NCBI GenBank assembly: GCA_017302295.1
Contig: JAFLDS010000020.1
Span: forward strand, 1-63,428
Origin: Thauera sp.
GTDB taxonomy: Bacteria; Pseudomonadota; Gammaproteobacteria; Burkholderiales; Rhodocyclaceae
Length of the DNA: 63,428 nt
Reading direction: 5' to 3'
In this document: one piece after another, positions 20,417 to 32,952 of the stretch
Layout of the letters: each line of letters starts with the position of its first letter
How positions within the stretch are numbered: the first letter of the stretch is position 1
Notes under the pieces: generated by a model
Seen by the model: only the letters and a program-made list of their open reading frames with translations
Database searches by the model: none
Told to the model about the DNA's origin: nothing
Program-made: the position numbers and the translations under genes

Positions 20417-21553
20417 TCAAAGGCGCAGGAAGGCCGCCACCTCATCCCTGCGGGCCATTGCATCGGCATAGCCGAGATCCATCAGCGCACGGGTGAAGCC
20501 GGGCTCGAACAGCAGGTATGACAGCAGGGTCGAGCCGTCGCGGCGCATCGCCCCTACCCCGCGCAAAACCGCGCGCAGCAGCGGCGGCACCTCCTGCCGG
20601 TGACGCGCGGCAATGGTGTCGATGCGTTGCGAAGGCGAGATCACCAGCGTCTCGATCGGGCGCAGGCCGATGCCCGAAGCCTCGCGCTGCTCGGCGCTCA
20701 ACGCGCCGACGACGTCGTTGATGCGCTCCAGGCGCTCCAGGTCGACCGCCAGGGTATCGAGAAAGATGCTCGACAGCGCATGCCCCGCGATCTGCGCCGG
20801 CGACGGGTAGCCGTCGGCGCGCTGGCGCCCCTCTTCGGCGACCCGCCCGGCTCCGATGACCAGCACGCGGTCGGCACCCAGGTGGATGGCCGGGCTGACC
20901 GGCGCGAGCTGGCGCATCGAGCCATCGCCGAAGAACTCGCGGTTGATCTTCACCGCCGGGAACACCAGCGGCAAGGCACTGGTCGCCATCAGGTGATCCA
21001 CGCCCAGCCGCGCACGCACGCCCATCCGGTGAGCCCGACGCCAGGGTTCGATATCGATCGAGCCTTCGAAGAAGGCAAGGCTCTCGCCCGACGAATAACC
21101 CGACGCGGTCACGCTGATCGCATGCAGGTAGCCCGCCTTGATCGCCCGATCGATCGCGGTGTAGTCGAGCACCCGCGCCAGCAGCGCGCGCAGCGGGCTG
21201 TTGTCCAGCAGCGAGCGCGGCGTCTGCCGGATGGCCCAGCCGCTGAAGACGGCCGCCCCCCAGCGCAGGCCGCTGCCGAAGAGGGCCAGGGGATCGACGC
21301 GGTAGACCTGGTCGACGTGGAAGTTGCGCCAGATGCGCGCCACCTGCAGCACCGCATGGTCGAAGTTGGCCGAATGCACCGCAAGCGCCGCGGCATTGAT
21401 GCCGCCGGCCGAGGTGCCGCACAGGATCGGAAACGGGTTGCCGGGCCGGCGACCCCGTATGGTCCGGATGGCCATCAACACGCCGACCTGATACGCCGCG
21501 CGCGCGCCGCCTCCCGTCAGCACCAGCGCCGCACGCCCCACCGCCTTGCCCAT
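20417..21553 (-). CDS. Patatin-like phospholipase family protein
   Basis: 378-aa patatin-domain hydrolase. It has the oxyanion loop LTGGGARAAYQVGVL near the N terminus, the nucleophile motif GTSAGG (Ser near residue 48) and the catalytic Asp in GDGS (near 210) in place of the more usual DGG/DGA. The family uses a Ser-Asp dyad for acyl hydrolysis of phospholipids. No signal peptide or membrane segment is evident, so it is probably cytoplasmic or peripherally bound. It is separated by 73 bp from malic enzyme on the same strand, with no evident functional link. Confidence 0.9.
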   Translation of the reverse strand: MGKAVGRAALVLTGGGARAAYQVGVLMAIRTIRGRRPGNPFPILCGTSAGGINAAALAVHSANFDHAVLQVARIWRNFHVDQVYRVDPLALFGSGLRWGAAVFSGWAIRQTPRSLLDNSPLRALLARVLDYTAIDRAIKAGYLHAISVTASGYSSGESLAFFEGSIDIEPWRRAHRMGVRARLGVDHLMATSALPLVFPAVKINREFFGDGSMRQLAPVSPAIHLGADRVLVIGAGRVAEEGRQRADGYPSPAQIAGHALSSIFLDTLAVDLERLERINDVVGALSAEQREASGIGLRPIETLVISPSQRIDTIAARHRQEVPPLLRAVLRGVGAMRRDGSTLLSYLLFEPGFTRALMDLGYADAMARRDEVAAFLRL

Positions 21554-21626
21554 TTCATGCCTCCCTTGCGGAAATCATGGCACAGGCAGGAACGGCGGGG
21601 AAACCGCGACGCTGGAGGAACGTGAA

Positions 21627-23900
<2,274 letters not shown>

Positions 23901-24292
23901 TTAGGTCGTCCCTCCTGTCGATGACGATGTTCTGTATTCAAGCCCTCGCGGGCCATCCGCCTGCGCGGACGGGCTTCTGACGCGGCCGCTGCGGGACAGA
24001 AAGCATACTCCTTTCCGCATTAATTTACCGCATCGTGAAACTGTAAATTACAACGTGAAAACAAGTGATGTTGGGACAAATCTGTGTTCTCGCGCTTGCG
24101 GCCGGCGTGGCATAATCCGCGGTCTTCGCTGATTGCGGTAAACCCTAGGGGCCGCAGCACGATCCGCAGCCGCCGGCCCCCACGACCCGGCAGGTCTGCC
24201 GCCCGCCGGCCGCAAGGCCTTCGAGACGCACCGGGCTCGACCGACGGGGAACGTTTTCGCTTCCGAATTGTGGAGAGAGGAGAGCTTTTCCC
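23901..24292. promoter_or_regulatory. 392-bp divergent control region of maeB and pckG
   Basis: No gene is seen here. An AT-rich block at 24018-24080 contains a perfect inverted repeat, TAATTTAC (24022-24029) and GTAAATTA (24044-24051), with centres 22 bp apart, and two CGTGAA direct repeats 20 bp apart (24035, 24055). CATAAT at 24111-24116 is a -10 candidate for pckG without a clear -35. The block is well placed to regulate either gene. Confidence 0.55.
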
Positions 24293-26140
<1,848 letters not shown>

Positions 26141-26172
26141 CGCACCGTTCCGCGGCCGGCAATCGTCGGGTC

Positions 26173-26230
26173 GTAGGAGCGGGCTTGACCGCGACCGGCA
26201 GCGGCATCGCGGCCAGGTCCGCTCCTGCAG
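26173..26230. repeat. REP-like inverted pair, locus b
   Basis: GTAGGAGCGGGCTTGACCGC begins the arm at 26173-26195, and a more diverged inverted arm lies at 26206-26230. It sits between the pckG stop and its terminator. Confidence 0.7.
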
Positions 26231-26259
26231 GAACCTCGCCCGCGACTGAATCGGGCATC

Positions 26260-26290
26260 AAAAAGCGCCGCGAGGCGCTTTTTCTTTTCC
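26260..26290 (+). terminator. Rho-independent terminator of pckG
   Basis: AAAAAGCGCC-GCGA-GGCGCTTTTT followed by CTTTTCC: a perfect 10-bp stem with GCGA tetraloop and a T-run. Confidence 0.9.
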
Positions 26291-26330
26291 TGCGCTAGGA
26301 TTCCCGTCTTTGCAGCACGAGAACACCAGA

Positions 26331-27503
26331 ATGCTCCATTTTTCCCGCCGCACCGCCGACATCCAGCCCTTCCACGTCATGGAACTGCTGCGCCGTGCGC
26401 GCGAACTCGAATCGCAGGGCCGCGACATCATCCACATGGAGGTCGGCGAGCCCGACTTTCCCACGCCGCAGCCGATGCTCGAAGCCGCCACCCGTTTCAT
26501 CGCCGGCGGCGACGTGCATTACACCTCGGGGCTGGGCCTGCCGGCGCTGCGCGAGGCGATCGCCGGCTTCTACCGCGACCGTTTCGGCGCCAACGTCGCG
26601 CCCGAACGCGTGATCGTCACCGCAGGCGCATCGGGCGCCCTGATGCTGGCGCTCGCCGCCACCACCGACCCTGGCGACGAGTGGCTGCTGCCCGACCCCG
26701 GCTATCCCTCGAACCGTCACCTGGTGCGCAGCTTCGAGGGCATCGCGCGCGGCCTGCCGGTCGACGCCGCCAGCCGCTACCAGCCCACCCCGGCTCAGAT
26801 CGCCTCAGCGTGGAGCAAGCGCACCCGCGGCCTGATGGTGGCTACGCCATCCAACCCCACCGGCACCCTGCTCAGCGGCGACGAGATCGAGGCACTGCAC
26901 GGCCAGACCCACGCCCACAACGGCTTGTTGCTGGTCGACGAGATCTATCAGGGACTCACCTACGGCGTGGAAGCCTCCACCGCACTGTCGCGGCCGGCGC
27001 TCAATGCGGCGGACGACGTGTTCGTCGTCAATAGCTTCTCGAAGTACTTCGGCATGACGGGCTGGCGGCTGGGCTGGCTGGTCGTTCCGCCGGAATACGT
27101 GCGCACCATCGAGAAGCTTGCCCAGCATTTCTACATCGCACCGTCGACGCCGGCGCAGCATGCGGCACTGGCCGCCTTCGCACCCGCGACGCTGGAAATC
27201 CTGGAAGCGCGCCGGCATGAATTCGCCGACCGTCGCGACACGCTGCTGCCCGCCCTGCGCGACGTCGGTTTCCGGGTCGCTGCCGAGCCGCAGGGAGCCT
27301 TCTACATCTACGCGGATCTATCAGCCCTGGCCGACGACGCCGAAACGCTGGCGCGCCGGCTGATCGAGGAAGCCGGTGTCGCGGCCACGCCCGGCATCGA
27401 CTTCGGCGATCACCTGCCGCGCCGGCACCTGCGTATCGCCTACACCACCCGCAAGGAACGCTTGCTCGAGGCGGCAGAGCGCATCGCGCGCGTACTGCGC
27501 TGA
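26331..27503 (+). CDS. Class I/II pyridoxal-phosphate aminotransferase
   Basis: 390-aa fold-type I aminotransferase of the AspC/AlaA-like group. The PLP-binding Lys is in NSFSKYFGMTGWRLGW (Lys near residue 239), with conserved PSNPTG (near 180), the Asp contacting the pyridine ring in LVDEIYQG, and the substrate-carboxylate Arg near the C terminus (RRHLRIAY). The ATG at 26331 (MLHFSRR) is preferred over 26310 because homologues begin there. The substrate is not determined by sequence. Downstream lies a double REP-like array and then a convergent gene. Confidence 0.93.
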   Translation: MLHFSRRTADIQPFHVMELLRRARELESQGRDIIHMEVGEPDFPTPQPMLEAATRFIAGGDVHYTSGLGLPALREAIAGFYRDRFGANVAPERVIVTAGASGALMLALAATTDPGDEWLLPDPGYPSNRHLVRSFEGIARGLPVDAASRYQPTPAQIASAWSKRTRGLMVATPSNPTGTLLSGDEIEALHGQTHAHNGLLLVDEIYQGLTYGVEASTALSRPALNAADDVFVVNSFSKYFGMTGWRLGWLVVPPEYVRTIEKLAQHFYIAPSTPAQHAALAAFAPATLEILEARRHEFADRRDTLLPALRDVGFRVAAEPQGAFYIYADLSALADDAETLARRLIEEAGVAATPGIDFGDHLPRRHLRIAYTTRKERLLEAAERIARVLR

Positions 27504-27524
27504 TCGCTTGCACCGCTCGAGGCG

Positions 27525-27674
27525 GTCGCGGTCAAGTCCGCTCCTACAAAACCAAACCGCTGCCGTCTCAGCGTCATGCAGGAGCGCGCCTGAGCGCGAT
27601 CAACCCGCGGCCGAACGCGGTCAAGCCCGCTCCGACGGCACGTTGGCCGATGTAGGAACAGGCTTGACCGCGAC
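27525..27674. repeat. REP-like array with two inverted pairs, locus c
   Basis: Four arms at 27525-27547 (-), 27577-27600 (+), 27614-27636 (-) and 27651-27674 (+) fill the 197-bp gap between convergent genes. The second arm is of the GAGCGCGCCTGAGCGCGAT variety and the others of the GGCTTGACCGC variety, so both sub-types coexist. This is the largest array in the window. Confidence 0.8.
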
Positions 27675-27700
27675 CTTGAGAAGATGCGGAGAAAGTCCGA

Positions 27701-28447
27701 TCAGCCCGCCGAGGCGACCTGCTCGCGACCCGAGGCCGCGGCCACGAGGCGCTTCTTCATCGCCAGTACCTTGCGCGGATAGCGCATCGAGGGATCACCG
27801 AGCGAACCGTTGTAGGCCTGCAGCGCGCGTTGCACGCTGCCGTAGCGCGTGATCGTCTCATGCAGGACATGGGTGCCGACCTGGACATTGAACTCGGGGT
27901 CGAACAGCGCGTTCTTGCCACGCTTCTTGCCGATCTTGTCCTGGTGATAGCGCGGCATGACCTGCATCAGGCCTTGCGCACCCATATGACTTTGCGCGCG
28001 CGGATTGAAGCTCGACTCCACCGCCATGATCGCGACGATCAGCAGCGGGTCGATGCCGCGGTCGCGGCCCGCCTCCTGCGCTGCAGCCAGCACCGGCTCC
28101 AGCGTGTCGGTCGAAACACGGTAACGCTCGGCGACCCAGTCGCGCACCCGCTCCATCTCGACCGACAAGCCGTCGTCGACCTCAGCCACAGGGGCCGGGC
28201 CAGCCCGACGGCCAGCCGAGCCAGCCGCGGCATCGGGCGCCGCCGCCGAGAAGACGGCATGACCACCGTCCTGGGCGGACGTCGCCGTGCGCGTTTCCAG
28301 ATAATTGATGCCGACCGGGTTGAGCCCGTCATTGTTGACCGAGGTCATGCCCATCAGCGCGCCGGCCAGCAATGCACCGTGCGCCAGATTCAAAAGAACG
28401 CCGCCCGCCTGACGCGCGAGGCCCTGATTTCGAGTTGCGTGCTTCAT
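27701..28447 (-). CDS. Lytic transglycosylase (SLT family)
   Basis: 248-aa murein lytic transglycosylase cleaving the MurNAc-GlcNAc bond with 1,6-anhydro product. The start at 28447 has GGAGG five bases upstream and gives MKHATRNQGLARQ; a hydrophobic segment (about residues 18-37) is a signal or membrane anchor. The catalytic SLT domain covers about residues 120-230, with catalytic Glu in AVESSFNPRAQS (near 144) and the conserved GAQGLMQVMP and LQAYNGSLGDPS. It lies downstream of aroE-ampD on the same strand; AmpD processes the anhydromuropeptides such enzymes make. Confidence 0.92.
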   Translation of the reverse strand: MKHATRNQGLARQAGGVLLNLAHGALLAGALMGMTSVNNDGLNPVGINYLETRTATSAQDGGHAVFSAAAPDAAAGSAGRRAGPAPVAEVDDGLSVEMERVRDWVAERYRVSTDTLEPVLAAAQEAGRDRGIDPLLIVAIMAVESSFNPRAQSHMGAQGLMQVMPRYHQDKIGKKRGKNALFDPEFNVQVGTHVLHETITRYGSVQRALQAYNGSLGDPSMRYPRKVLAMKKRLVAAASGREQVASAG

Positions 28448-28530
28448 GGTGTCCTCCATGCTGTGGCCTGAGCTCGACGTCCCGCACGCCCTTGTGGGGC
28501 TGACGGATGTCCGGTGCCGGTGAGGCCCCG

Positions 28531-28569
28531 GACACGCGCGAGGGCTGCGGTCAGCAGCCCTCGCGTGTC
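28531..28569 (-). other. Strong GC hairpin in the 5' leader of the transglycosylase gene
   Basis: GACACGCG...AGGGCTGC (28531-28548) pairs with GCAGCCCTCGCGTGTC (28554-28569), a 16-bp stem with a 2-nt bulge and 5-nt loop. It lies 84 bp before the start codon. No T-run follows in either direction, so it is not a typical terminator; a leader RNA structure is possible. Confidence 0.55.
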
Positions 28570-28694
28570 GGAATACTCGGTCGCCAGTAGGTGTTAAAGC
28601 CCGCCGCCGCAACCAGACGACGGACCCCGCGGTGCGAACGTCCATGAAACTGCGCCTTCCCTGAGGAGTGCGCCGCACCGATTGGTTAATGGTC

Positions 28695-28717
28695 AAAAAA
28701 ATTGCTGCATAGCAGCA
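28695..28717 (-). terminator. Rho-independent terminator after the aroE-ampD operon
   Basis: On the minus strand TGCTGC-TAT-GCAGCA is followed by A and seven Ts. It ends the aroE-ampD transcript, but it also lies directly downstream of the promoter-like sequence at 28727-28755. Confidence 0.7.
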
Positions 28718-28726
28718 TTCGGGTAA

Positions 28727-28755
28727 ATTCTATTTGGACTTGAGACGCTTGTCAA
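28727..28755 (-). promoter_or_regulatory. Near-consensus sigma-70 promoter on the minus strand
   Basis: TTGACA (complement of 28750-28755), a 17-bp spacer and TAGAAT (complement of 28727-28732) match the consensus in 11 of 12 positions. Its expected start is near 28720, at the foot of the terminator hairpin. The -35 is inside a perfect palindrome (28750-28764). Confidence 0.6.
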
Positions 28756-28764
28756 ACTTTGACA
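28750..28764. promoter_or_regulatory. Perfect palindrome overlapping the -35 (candidate operator)
   Basis: TGTCAAA-C-TTTGACA, 7-1-7, covers the -35 hexamer of the minus-strand promoter just described. A repressor bound here would block that promoter. The cognate regulator is unknown. Confidence 0.5.
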
Positions 28765-28783
28765 GCACAGACTAAACAAGGAC

Positions 28784-29422
28784 TTAACGCCTTGCAACAA
28801 GTCCACCACCCTCCAATCGGGCCCAATCGAAGCAGGGACCGGGGTCTGTCTTGCGTCCGGGCGCGATATCGGAATGGCCGACGACGCCCCGAATCGGGTA
28901 ATTTGCCCGCAGGATTCCGAGCAGTTCCTCCAGCCTTTCGTACTGCACCGGCTCGAAAGGGAGCGTGTCGCAACCCTCGAGTTCGATTCCGATCGAGAAG
29001 TCGTTGCAGCGCTCCCGCCCCTCCCAGCTCGACACGCCGGCGTGCCAGGCGCGCTCGTCCGCAGACACGAACTGGATCAATTCACCATCGCGCCGGATGA
29101 AGAAATGCGCCGACACCCGCAGGTGGCAGATCGTCGCGTAGTACGGGTGCTCCTGCGGATCGAGCGCGTTGGTGAAAAGCTGCTCCACCCCCGGACCGCC
29201 GAACTGTTCTGGCGGCAGGCTGATCGCGTGCACCACAACCAGCGTCGGCGTCTCGCCGCCAGGCCGGGCGTCGGAGTTAGGCGAAGGCACGGCGCGCGCA
29301 TTGCTCAGCCAGCCGGCCAAGAGGACATCCGCCTCGCCCCGCCGCGGATCTCGAAGGCTCGAATCGCGTGCAAGGTCAGGGGCGAGCTGCTCCGGCACGC
29401 CGGGACGTTGAACCAGGCTCAT
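28784..29422 (-). CDS. ampD: 1,6-anhydro-N-acetylmuramyl-L-alanine amidase
   Basis: 212-aa cytoplasmic zinc amidase of the amidase_2 family, removing the peptide from anhydro-muropeptides during peptidoglycan recycling. Zinc ligands are visible as the His in LVVVHAISLPP (near 62), the His in VVGHSDIAPGRK (near 181) and the Asp in KTDPGPCFDW (near 191). No signal peptide is present, which separates it from periplasmic AmiD. Its ATG overlaps the aroE stop as ATGA. Confidence 0.95.
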   Translation of the reverse strand: MSLVQRPGVPEQLAPDLARDSSLRDPRRGEADVLLAGWLSNARAVPSPNSDARPGGETPTLVVVHAISLPPEQFGGPGVEQLFTNALDPQEHPYYATICHLRVSAHFFIRRDGELIQFVSADERAWHAGVSSWEGRERCNDFSIGIELEGCDTLPFEPVQYERLEELLGILRANYPIRGVVGHSDIAPGRKTDPGPCFDWARLEGGGLVARR

Positions 29423-30237
29423 CGCGCCCTCAGCATCGCCATCACCACCTCGGAGTCCGGCCGCACGCCGCGCCACAGGAAGAAGGACTCGGCTGCCTGG
29501 CCCACCAGCATTCCCAGACCGTCCGACACGCGCGCGGCACCCTGCTCCAGTGCGCGGCGCATGAAGGGCGTGGCCGCGTCGCCATACACCATGTCGTAGG
29601 CCAGCGCGTCCTTTCCGTAGGCGCCGGCAGGCAGGCTCAGCCCTTCGCCACCGAGACTGGCCGACGTCGCGTTGATCACCACGTCGAAGTTTCCGCCTCC
29701 GAGCTCGTCGAAGCGCGCCACGCTGACTTCGTCGCGGCCGGCGCACAGCACCTTCAACTGCTCGGCCTTGTCCACCGTGCGGTTGGCAATCACCAGCGCC
29801 GCCGGCTTCTCGTCCAGCAGCGGCAGCAGCACGCCGCGCGCCGCGCCGCCGGCTCCGAGCAGCAGCACACGTTTGCCCGCAAGCGCCACTCCGAGGCGGT
29901 CGCGGATGTCGCGCACCATGCCGATGCCGTCGGTGTTGTCACCAAGGATGCCTCCATCAGCTTCGAATTTCAGCGTATTCACCGCCTGCGCATGGCGCGC
30001 ACGCTCGGTGAGCCGGTCGGCCAGTTCGAAGGCCTGAACCTTGAACGGAACCGTCACGTTCATTCCCTTGCCGCCCTCGCGCATGAACTGCCGGACGCGC
30101 TCGACAAACCCGTCGAGCGGCCCGAGGATGGCCTCGTAGGTCAGATCCTCCCCTGTCTGGCGGGCGAAGGCGGCGTGCAGGACAGGGGATTTCGACTGGG
30201 CGATGGGGTTGCCGATGACGGCATAACGGTCGGTCAT
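29419..30237 (-). CDS. aroE: Shikimate dehydrogenase
   Basis: 272-aa enzyme reducing 3-dehydroshikimate with NADPH in aromatic amino-acid synthesis. It starts MTDRYAVIGNPIAQSKSP with the substrate-binding SKSP; ATG at 30246 is an alternative start. The catalytic Lys/Asp region GMNVTVPFK and NTDGIGMVRD and the NADP loop LLGAGGAARGVLLPL are all present. It is translationally coupled to ampD by an ATGA overlap. Confidence 0.96.
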   Translation of the reverse strand: MTDRYAVIGNPIAQSKSPVLHAAFARQTGEDLTYEAILGPLDGFVERVRQFMREGGKGMNVTVPFKVQAFELADRLTERARHAQAVNTLKFEADGGILGDNTDGIGMVRDIRDRLGVALAGKRVLLLGAGGAARGVLLPLLDEKPAALVIANRTVDKAEQLKVLCAGRDEVSVARFDELGGGNFDVVINATSASLGGEGLSLPAGAYGKDALAYDMVYGDAATPFMRRALEQGAARVSDGLGMLVGQAAESFFLWRGVRPDSEVVMAMLRAR

Positions 30238-30340
30238 GAAGGCCACTCACAAAAGGTCGGGATGACGAGGCAAAAGTCTGCCCGCGTTCGACACGGAATG
30301 GAATCCGGCATGAGCGGCGACAGACGACGGCCGTGGACGC

Positions 30341-30364
30341 AAAAACGGGCGCCGAGGCGCCCGT
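30341..30364 (-). terminator. Terminator of the first porin gene
   Basis: ACGGGCGCC and GGCGCCCGT form a 9-bp stem, and on the minus strand the stem is followed by TTTTGC. It lies 28 bp after the porin stop. Confidence 0.75.
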
Positions 30365-30391
30365 CCTGCTCAGACTCTCGTGAAGGCGCGA

Positions 30392-31501
30392 TCAGAAGCG
30401 GTGACGCAGACCGAGGTTGAAGCCGCGCTGGTAGCCATCGCCGCCGCTCGTTGCGTCGCCGACGGAGGCGCTCAGATCGGCCTCATCCTTCGCCGAACCC
30501 TTGTTGTTGATGTCCGAGTAGGCCGTGTAGATCGAGGTCCGCTTCGACAGCGCATGCTCGTAACCGAGTGCCCACTGGCCGGACTTGGCGTCGTCGTTCG
30601 TGCCATAAGCTGCCTTGGCAGCCGAGGTCAGCTCCGACTTGCGGTGAGCGTACGAGGCCAGCACCTTGCCCGCCGCACCGACCGGAACGGTCACGCCGAG
30701 CATCCACTGCGTGCTCTTCTCGAAAGCGGGATTGAAGGTCACATCGCCCGAGTCATCCCCCTTGCGCTGACCGAACATCAAGCCGACCTTGGCGACGCCA
30801 AAATCATAGCTGCCGCCCAGATCCCAGACCTTGGTCGAATCCATTCCCGGCGCGGACGGGTTGATGTTGTGATAGTTCAGGCCAACGCTCACGGGGCCGT
30901 TCGTGTAGCTCGGTGCAATCGCCCAGACGCGGATGTCGTCAGTCAGGCCACCCTTGATGCGCGGCGACTCCTCGTTGCCGGCGGCATTGAAGGTGTAAGC
31001 GGCGACGACGTTGAAACCGCTCCAGGTCGGAGAAACGTAGGCAGCGAGGTTATCGAGACGAACGTCGATCCCATAGACGTTGTTGGATGCGCCAACCTGG
31101 CCGGTGCTGAACGGATCCAGCGAATCCAGCAGCAGGAACTGCGGCGCGTACTGGCGGCCCAACGCCACAGTGCCGAAGTTGCCACCCAGCGAAACGAAGG
31201 ACTGGCGACCGAACGTCCTGCCGCCCTGTGCCGAGGCGCCGGTATCGGCGAGGATGCCCTGCTCGAGCACGAAACCGGCCTTCAGGCCGTTGCCCAGGTC
31301 TTCGGTGCCCTTGAAGCCCAGACGGGAGCCATTGGCTACGCCGGAATCGATGGCGTTGCGGCTCTTCACATTGTCATCGACGTTGTCACCGCGATAGACG
31401 TAACCCATATCGACGATACCGTAGATCGTGACATTGGATTGCGCGAAAGCGGGGACGGCGGCGAGGCCGGCGATGGCGAGTGCAATCAGCTTCTTCTGCA
31501 T
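30392..31501 (-). CDS. Gram-negative trimeric porin (paralogue 1)
   Basis: 369-aa outer-membrane porin of the Burkholderia/Neisseria-type family. A signal peptide runs from MQKKLIALAIAGLA to PAFA, and the mature protein begins QSNVTIYGIVDMGY. The domain ends in the classic aromatic terminus GLRHRF. Conserved loop 3 region GRQSFVSLGGNFGTVALGRQ is present. The start at 31501 has GGAG-like AGAACTCC upstream. It is about two-thirds identical by eye to the next gene at its N terminus, indicating tandem duplication. Confidence 0.96.
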   Translation of the reverse strand: MQKKLIALAIAGLAAVPAFAQSNVTIYGIVDMGYVYRGDNVDDNVKSRNAIDSGVANGSRLGFKGTEDLGNGLKAGFVLEQGILADTGASAQGGRTFGRQSFVSLGGNFGTVALGRQYAPQFLLLDSLDPFSTGQVGASNNVYGIDVRLDNLAAYVSPTWSGFNVVAAYTFNAAGNEESPRIKGGLTDDIRVWAIAPSYTNGPVSVGLNYHNINPSAPGMDSTKVWDLGGSYDFGVAKVGLMFGQRKGDDSGDVTFNPAFEKSTQWMLGVTVPVGAAGKVLASYAHRKSELTSAAKAAYGTNDDAKSGQWALGYEHALSKRTSIYTAYSDINNKGSAKDEADLSASVGDATSGGDGYQRGFNLGLRHRF

Positions 31502-31679
31502 GGAGTTCTCCAAGGGTGTCGAGAAAATCGGGAGCAGGCGCGCGCTTTTGCCGCACGCCATCCGATGGACTCAATGCTAAGGACGGTGCGGCTCGGGCGG
31601 CAACCGCCGCGAACGCTTCGCCATCAAACCGACACAAATCTGTTGCCCCGGCGCAACGCAGCGCACCGCGCGCGTCAAC

Positions 31680-31709
31680 GCAAAAACGGGCGCCGAAGCG
31701 CCCGTTTTG
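31680..31709 (-). terminator. Terminator of the second porin gene
   Basis: AAAACGGGCGC-CGAA-GCGCCCGTTTT, strong on both strands; on the minus strand it follows the second porin stop by 23 bp. It is nearly the same sequence as the terminator of the first porin, so the duplication unit included it. Confidence 0.85.
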
Positions 31710-31732
31710 ACTAAACCCGTCGGAAGACGAGA

Positions 31733-32809
31733 TTAGAACGAGTGGCGAACACCCAGGTTGAAGCCGCGCTGATAGCCGGCACCCGCGTTGTTGCCCGAAG
31801 CGTCGGAGATGCCAGCGCCGCCGATGCCGACTTGCGTCAGGAACTCCTGCTCGTCGTTCTGGTTCTGCTGAGCATAGGCGGTGTACAGAGCGGTACGCTT
31901 CGACAGCGCGTGCTCGTAACCCAGCGCCCACTGGCTGACCTTGGCGTCGTCGTTGAAGAGGCCGTCGATCTTGCGCTGGCCGTAGCTGACCTGAACCTTG
32001 CCTGCCGCGCCGACCGGAACCGCGCCGGTCAGGGCCCACTGCTTGACCTTCACGTCGTCGGTCTTGCGCTGACCGTAGACCGCGCCAACCTTGGCAACGC
32101 CGAAGTCATAGGTACCGCCCAGATCCCACACCTTGGTGCTGTCGAGGCCACTCAGGACCGGATCCAGCTTGTGGAAGTTGAAGGCAACGTAGATCGGGCC
32201 GTTCTTGTAGGTCGGAGCGATGACCCAAGCACGCGTATCGGTCTCGGCATCCTCGATCTTCGGCGACTGCTCGTTACCCACGGCGTTGAAGCTGTAACCG
32301 GCGACGAAGCTGAAACCACCCCAGTTCGGCGAAACGTAGGCAGCCAGGTTGTCCAAGCGAGCCTCAGCGATGTAGTAGTTGGCGATCGAGCCAACCGTGC
32401 CCTTGCCCAGGCCGAACGGATCGATGTTACCAGCCAGCAGCACGTGCGACGGGGTGTACTGACGGCCCAGCGCGACGGTACCGAAACCACCCGACAGGCT
32501 CACGAACGACTGACGGCCGAAGGTGCCCTGGCCAGCAGCGGTGTTGCCGGTGTCCACAGCGATACCTTGCTCGAGCACGAAGCCAGCCTTCAGGCCATTG
32601 CCCAGGTCTTCGGTGCCACGGAAGCCGATACGGCTGCCGGCGCTGATGCCAGAATCAATGCCGCTGCGGCTCTTGACGTTGTCAAAAACGCTGTCACCCG
32701 TGTACTGGTAGCCCATGTCGACCACACCGTAGATGGTGACGTTCGACTGAGCGAAGGCGGGAACCGAAACCAGGCCGGCGACGGCCAGCGCGATGAGTTT
32801 CTTTTGCAT
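31733..32809 (-). CDS. Gram-negative trimeric porin (paralogue 2)
   Basis: 358-aa porin beginning MQKKLIALAVAGLVSVPAFA with mature start QSNVTIYGVVDMGY and C-terminal GVRHSF. It has the same loop 3 region GRQSFVSLSGGFGTVALGRQ. An AGGAG ribosome-binding site precedes the ATG, and a good promoter (TTGCAC-N17-CACAAT) lies at 32888-32916. Diffusion of small solutes through the outer membrane is the family role; specificity differences between the two paralogues cannot be judged. Confidence 0.96.
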   Translation of the reverse strand: MQKKLIALAVAGLVSVPAFAQSNVTIYGVVDMGYQYTGDSVFDNVKSRSGIDSGISAGSRIGFRGTEDLGNGLKAGFVLEQGIAVDTGNTAAGQGTFGRQSFVSLSGGFGTVALGRQYTPSHVLLAGNIDPFGLGKGTVGSIANYYIAEARLDNLAAYVSPNWGGFSFVAGYSFNAVGNEQSPKIEDAETDTRAWVIAPTYKNGPIYVAFNFHKLDPVLSGLDSTKVWDLGGTYDFGVAKVGAVYGQRKTDDVKVKQWALTGAVPVGAAGKVQVSYGQRKIDGLFNDDAKVSQWALGYEHALSKRTALYTAYAQQNQNDEQEFLTQVGIGGAGISDASGNNAGAGYQRGFNLGVRHSF

Positions 32810-32887
32810 GTATTTCTCCTCAAATATGAAGTCTGGACCACGTTGGCACTGCGATCCTGCTCACCTCTCTGGCGAGAAGTTGAGGCG

Positions 32888-32916
32888 ATTGTGGGGAGCA
32901 TGTCTGCCGCGTGCAA
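32888..32916 (-). promoter_or_regulatory. Sigma-70 promoter of the second porin
   Basis: On the minus strand TTGCAC (32911-32916), a 17-bp spacer and CACAAT (32888-32893), about 75 bp before the ATG. Confidence 0.6.
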
Positions 32917-32952
32917 GCCTGGCACCGCCAAAAACGAGACAGATGGGCGTTT

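Noticed and set aside
23918-24010. Inverted GC-rich segments near the maeB start as a terminator
   Set aside because: Located in an upstream region with no T-run, so there is no transcript to terminate.
27525-27674. The four repeated arms as a CRISPR array
   Set aside because: The arms alternate in orientation and the spacers are very unequal and short; this is a REP array, not CRISPR.
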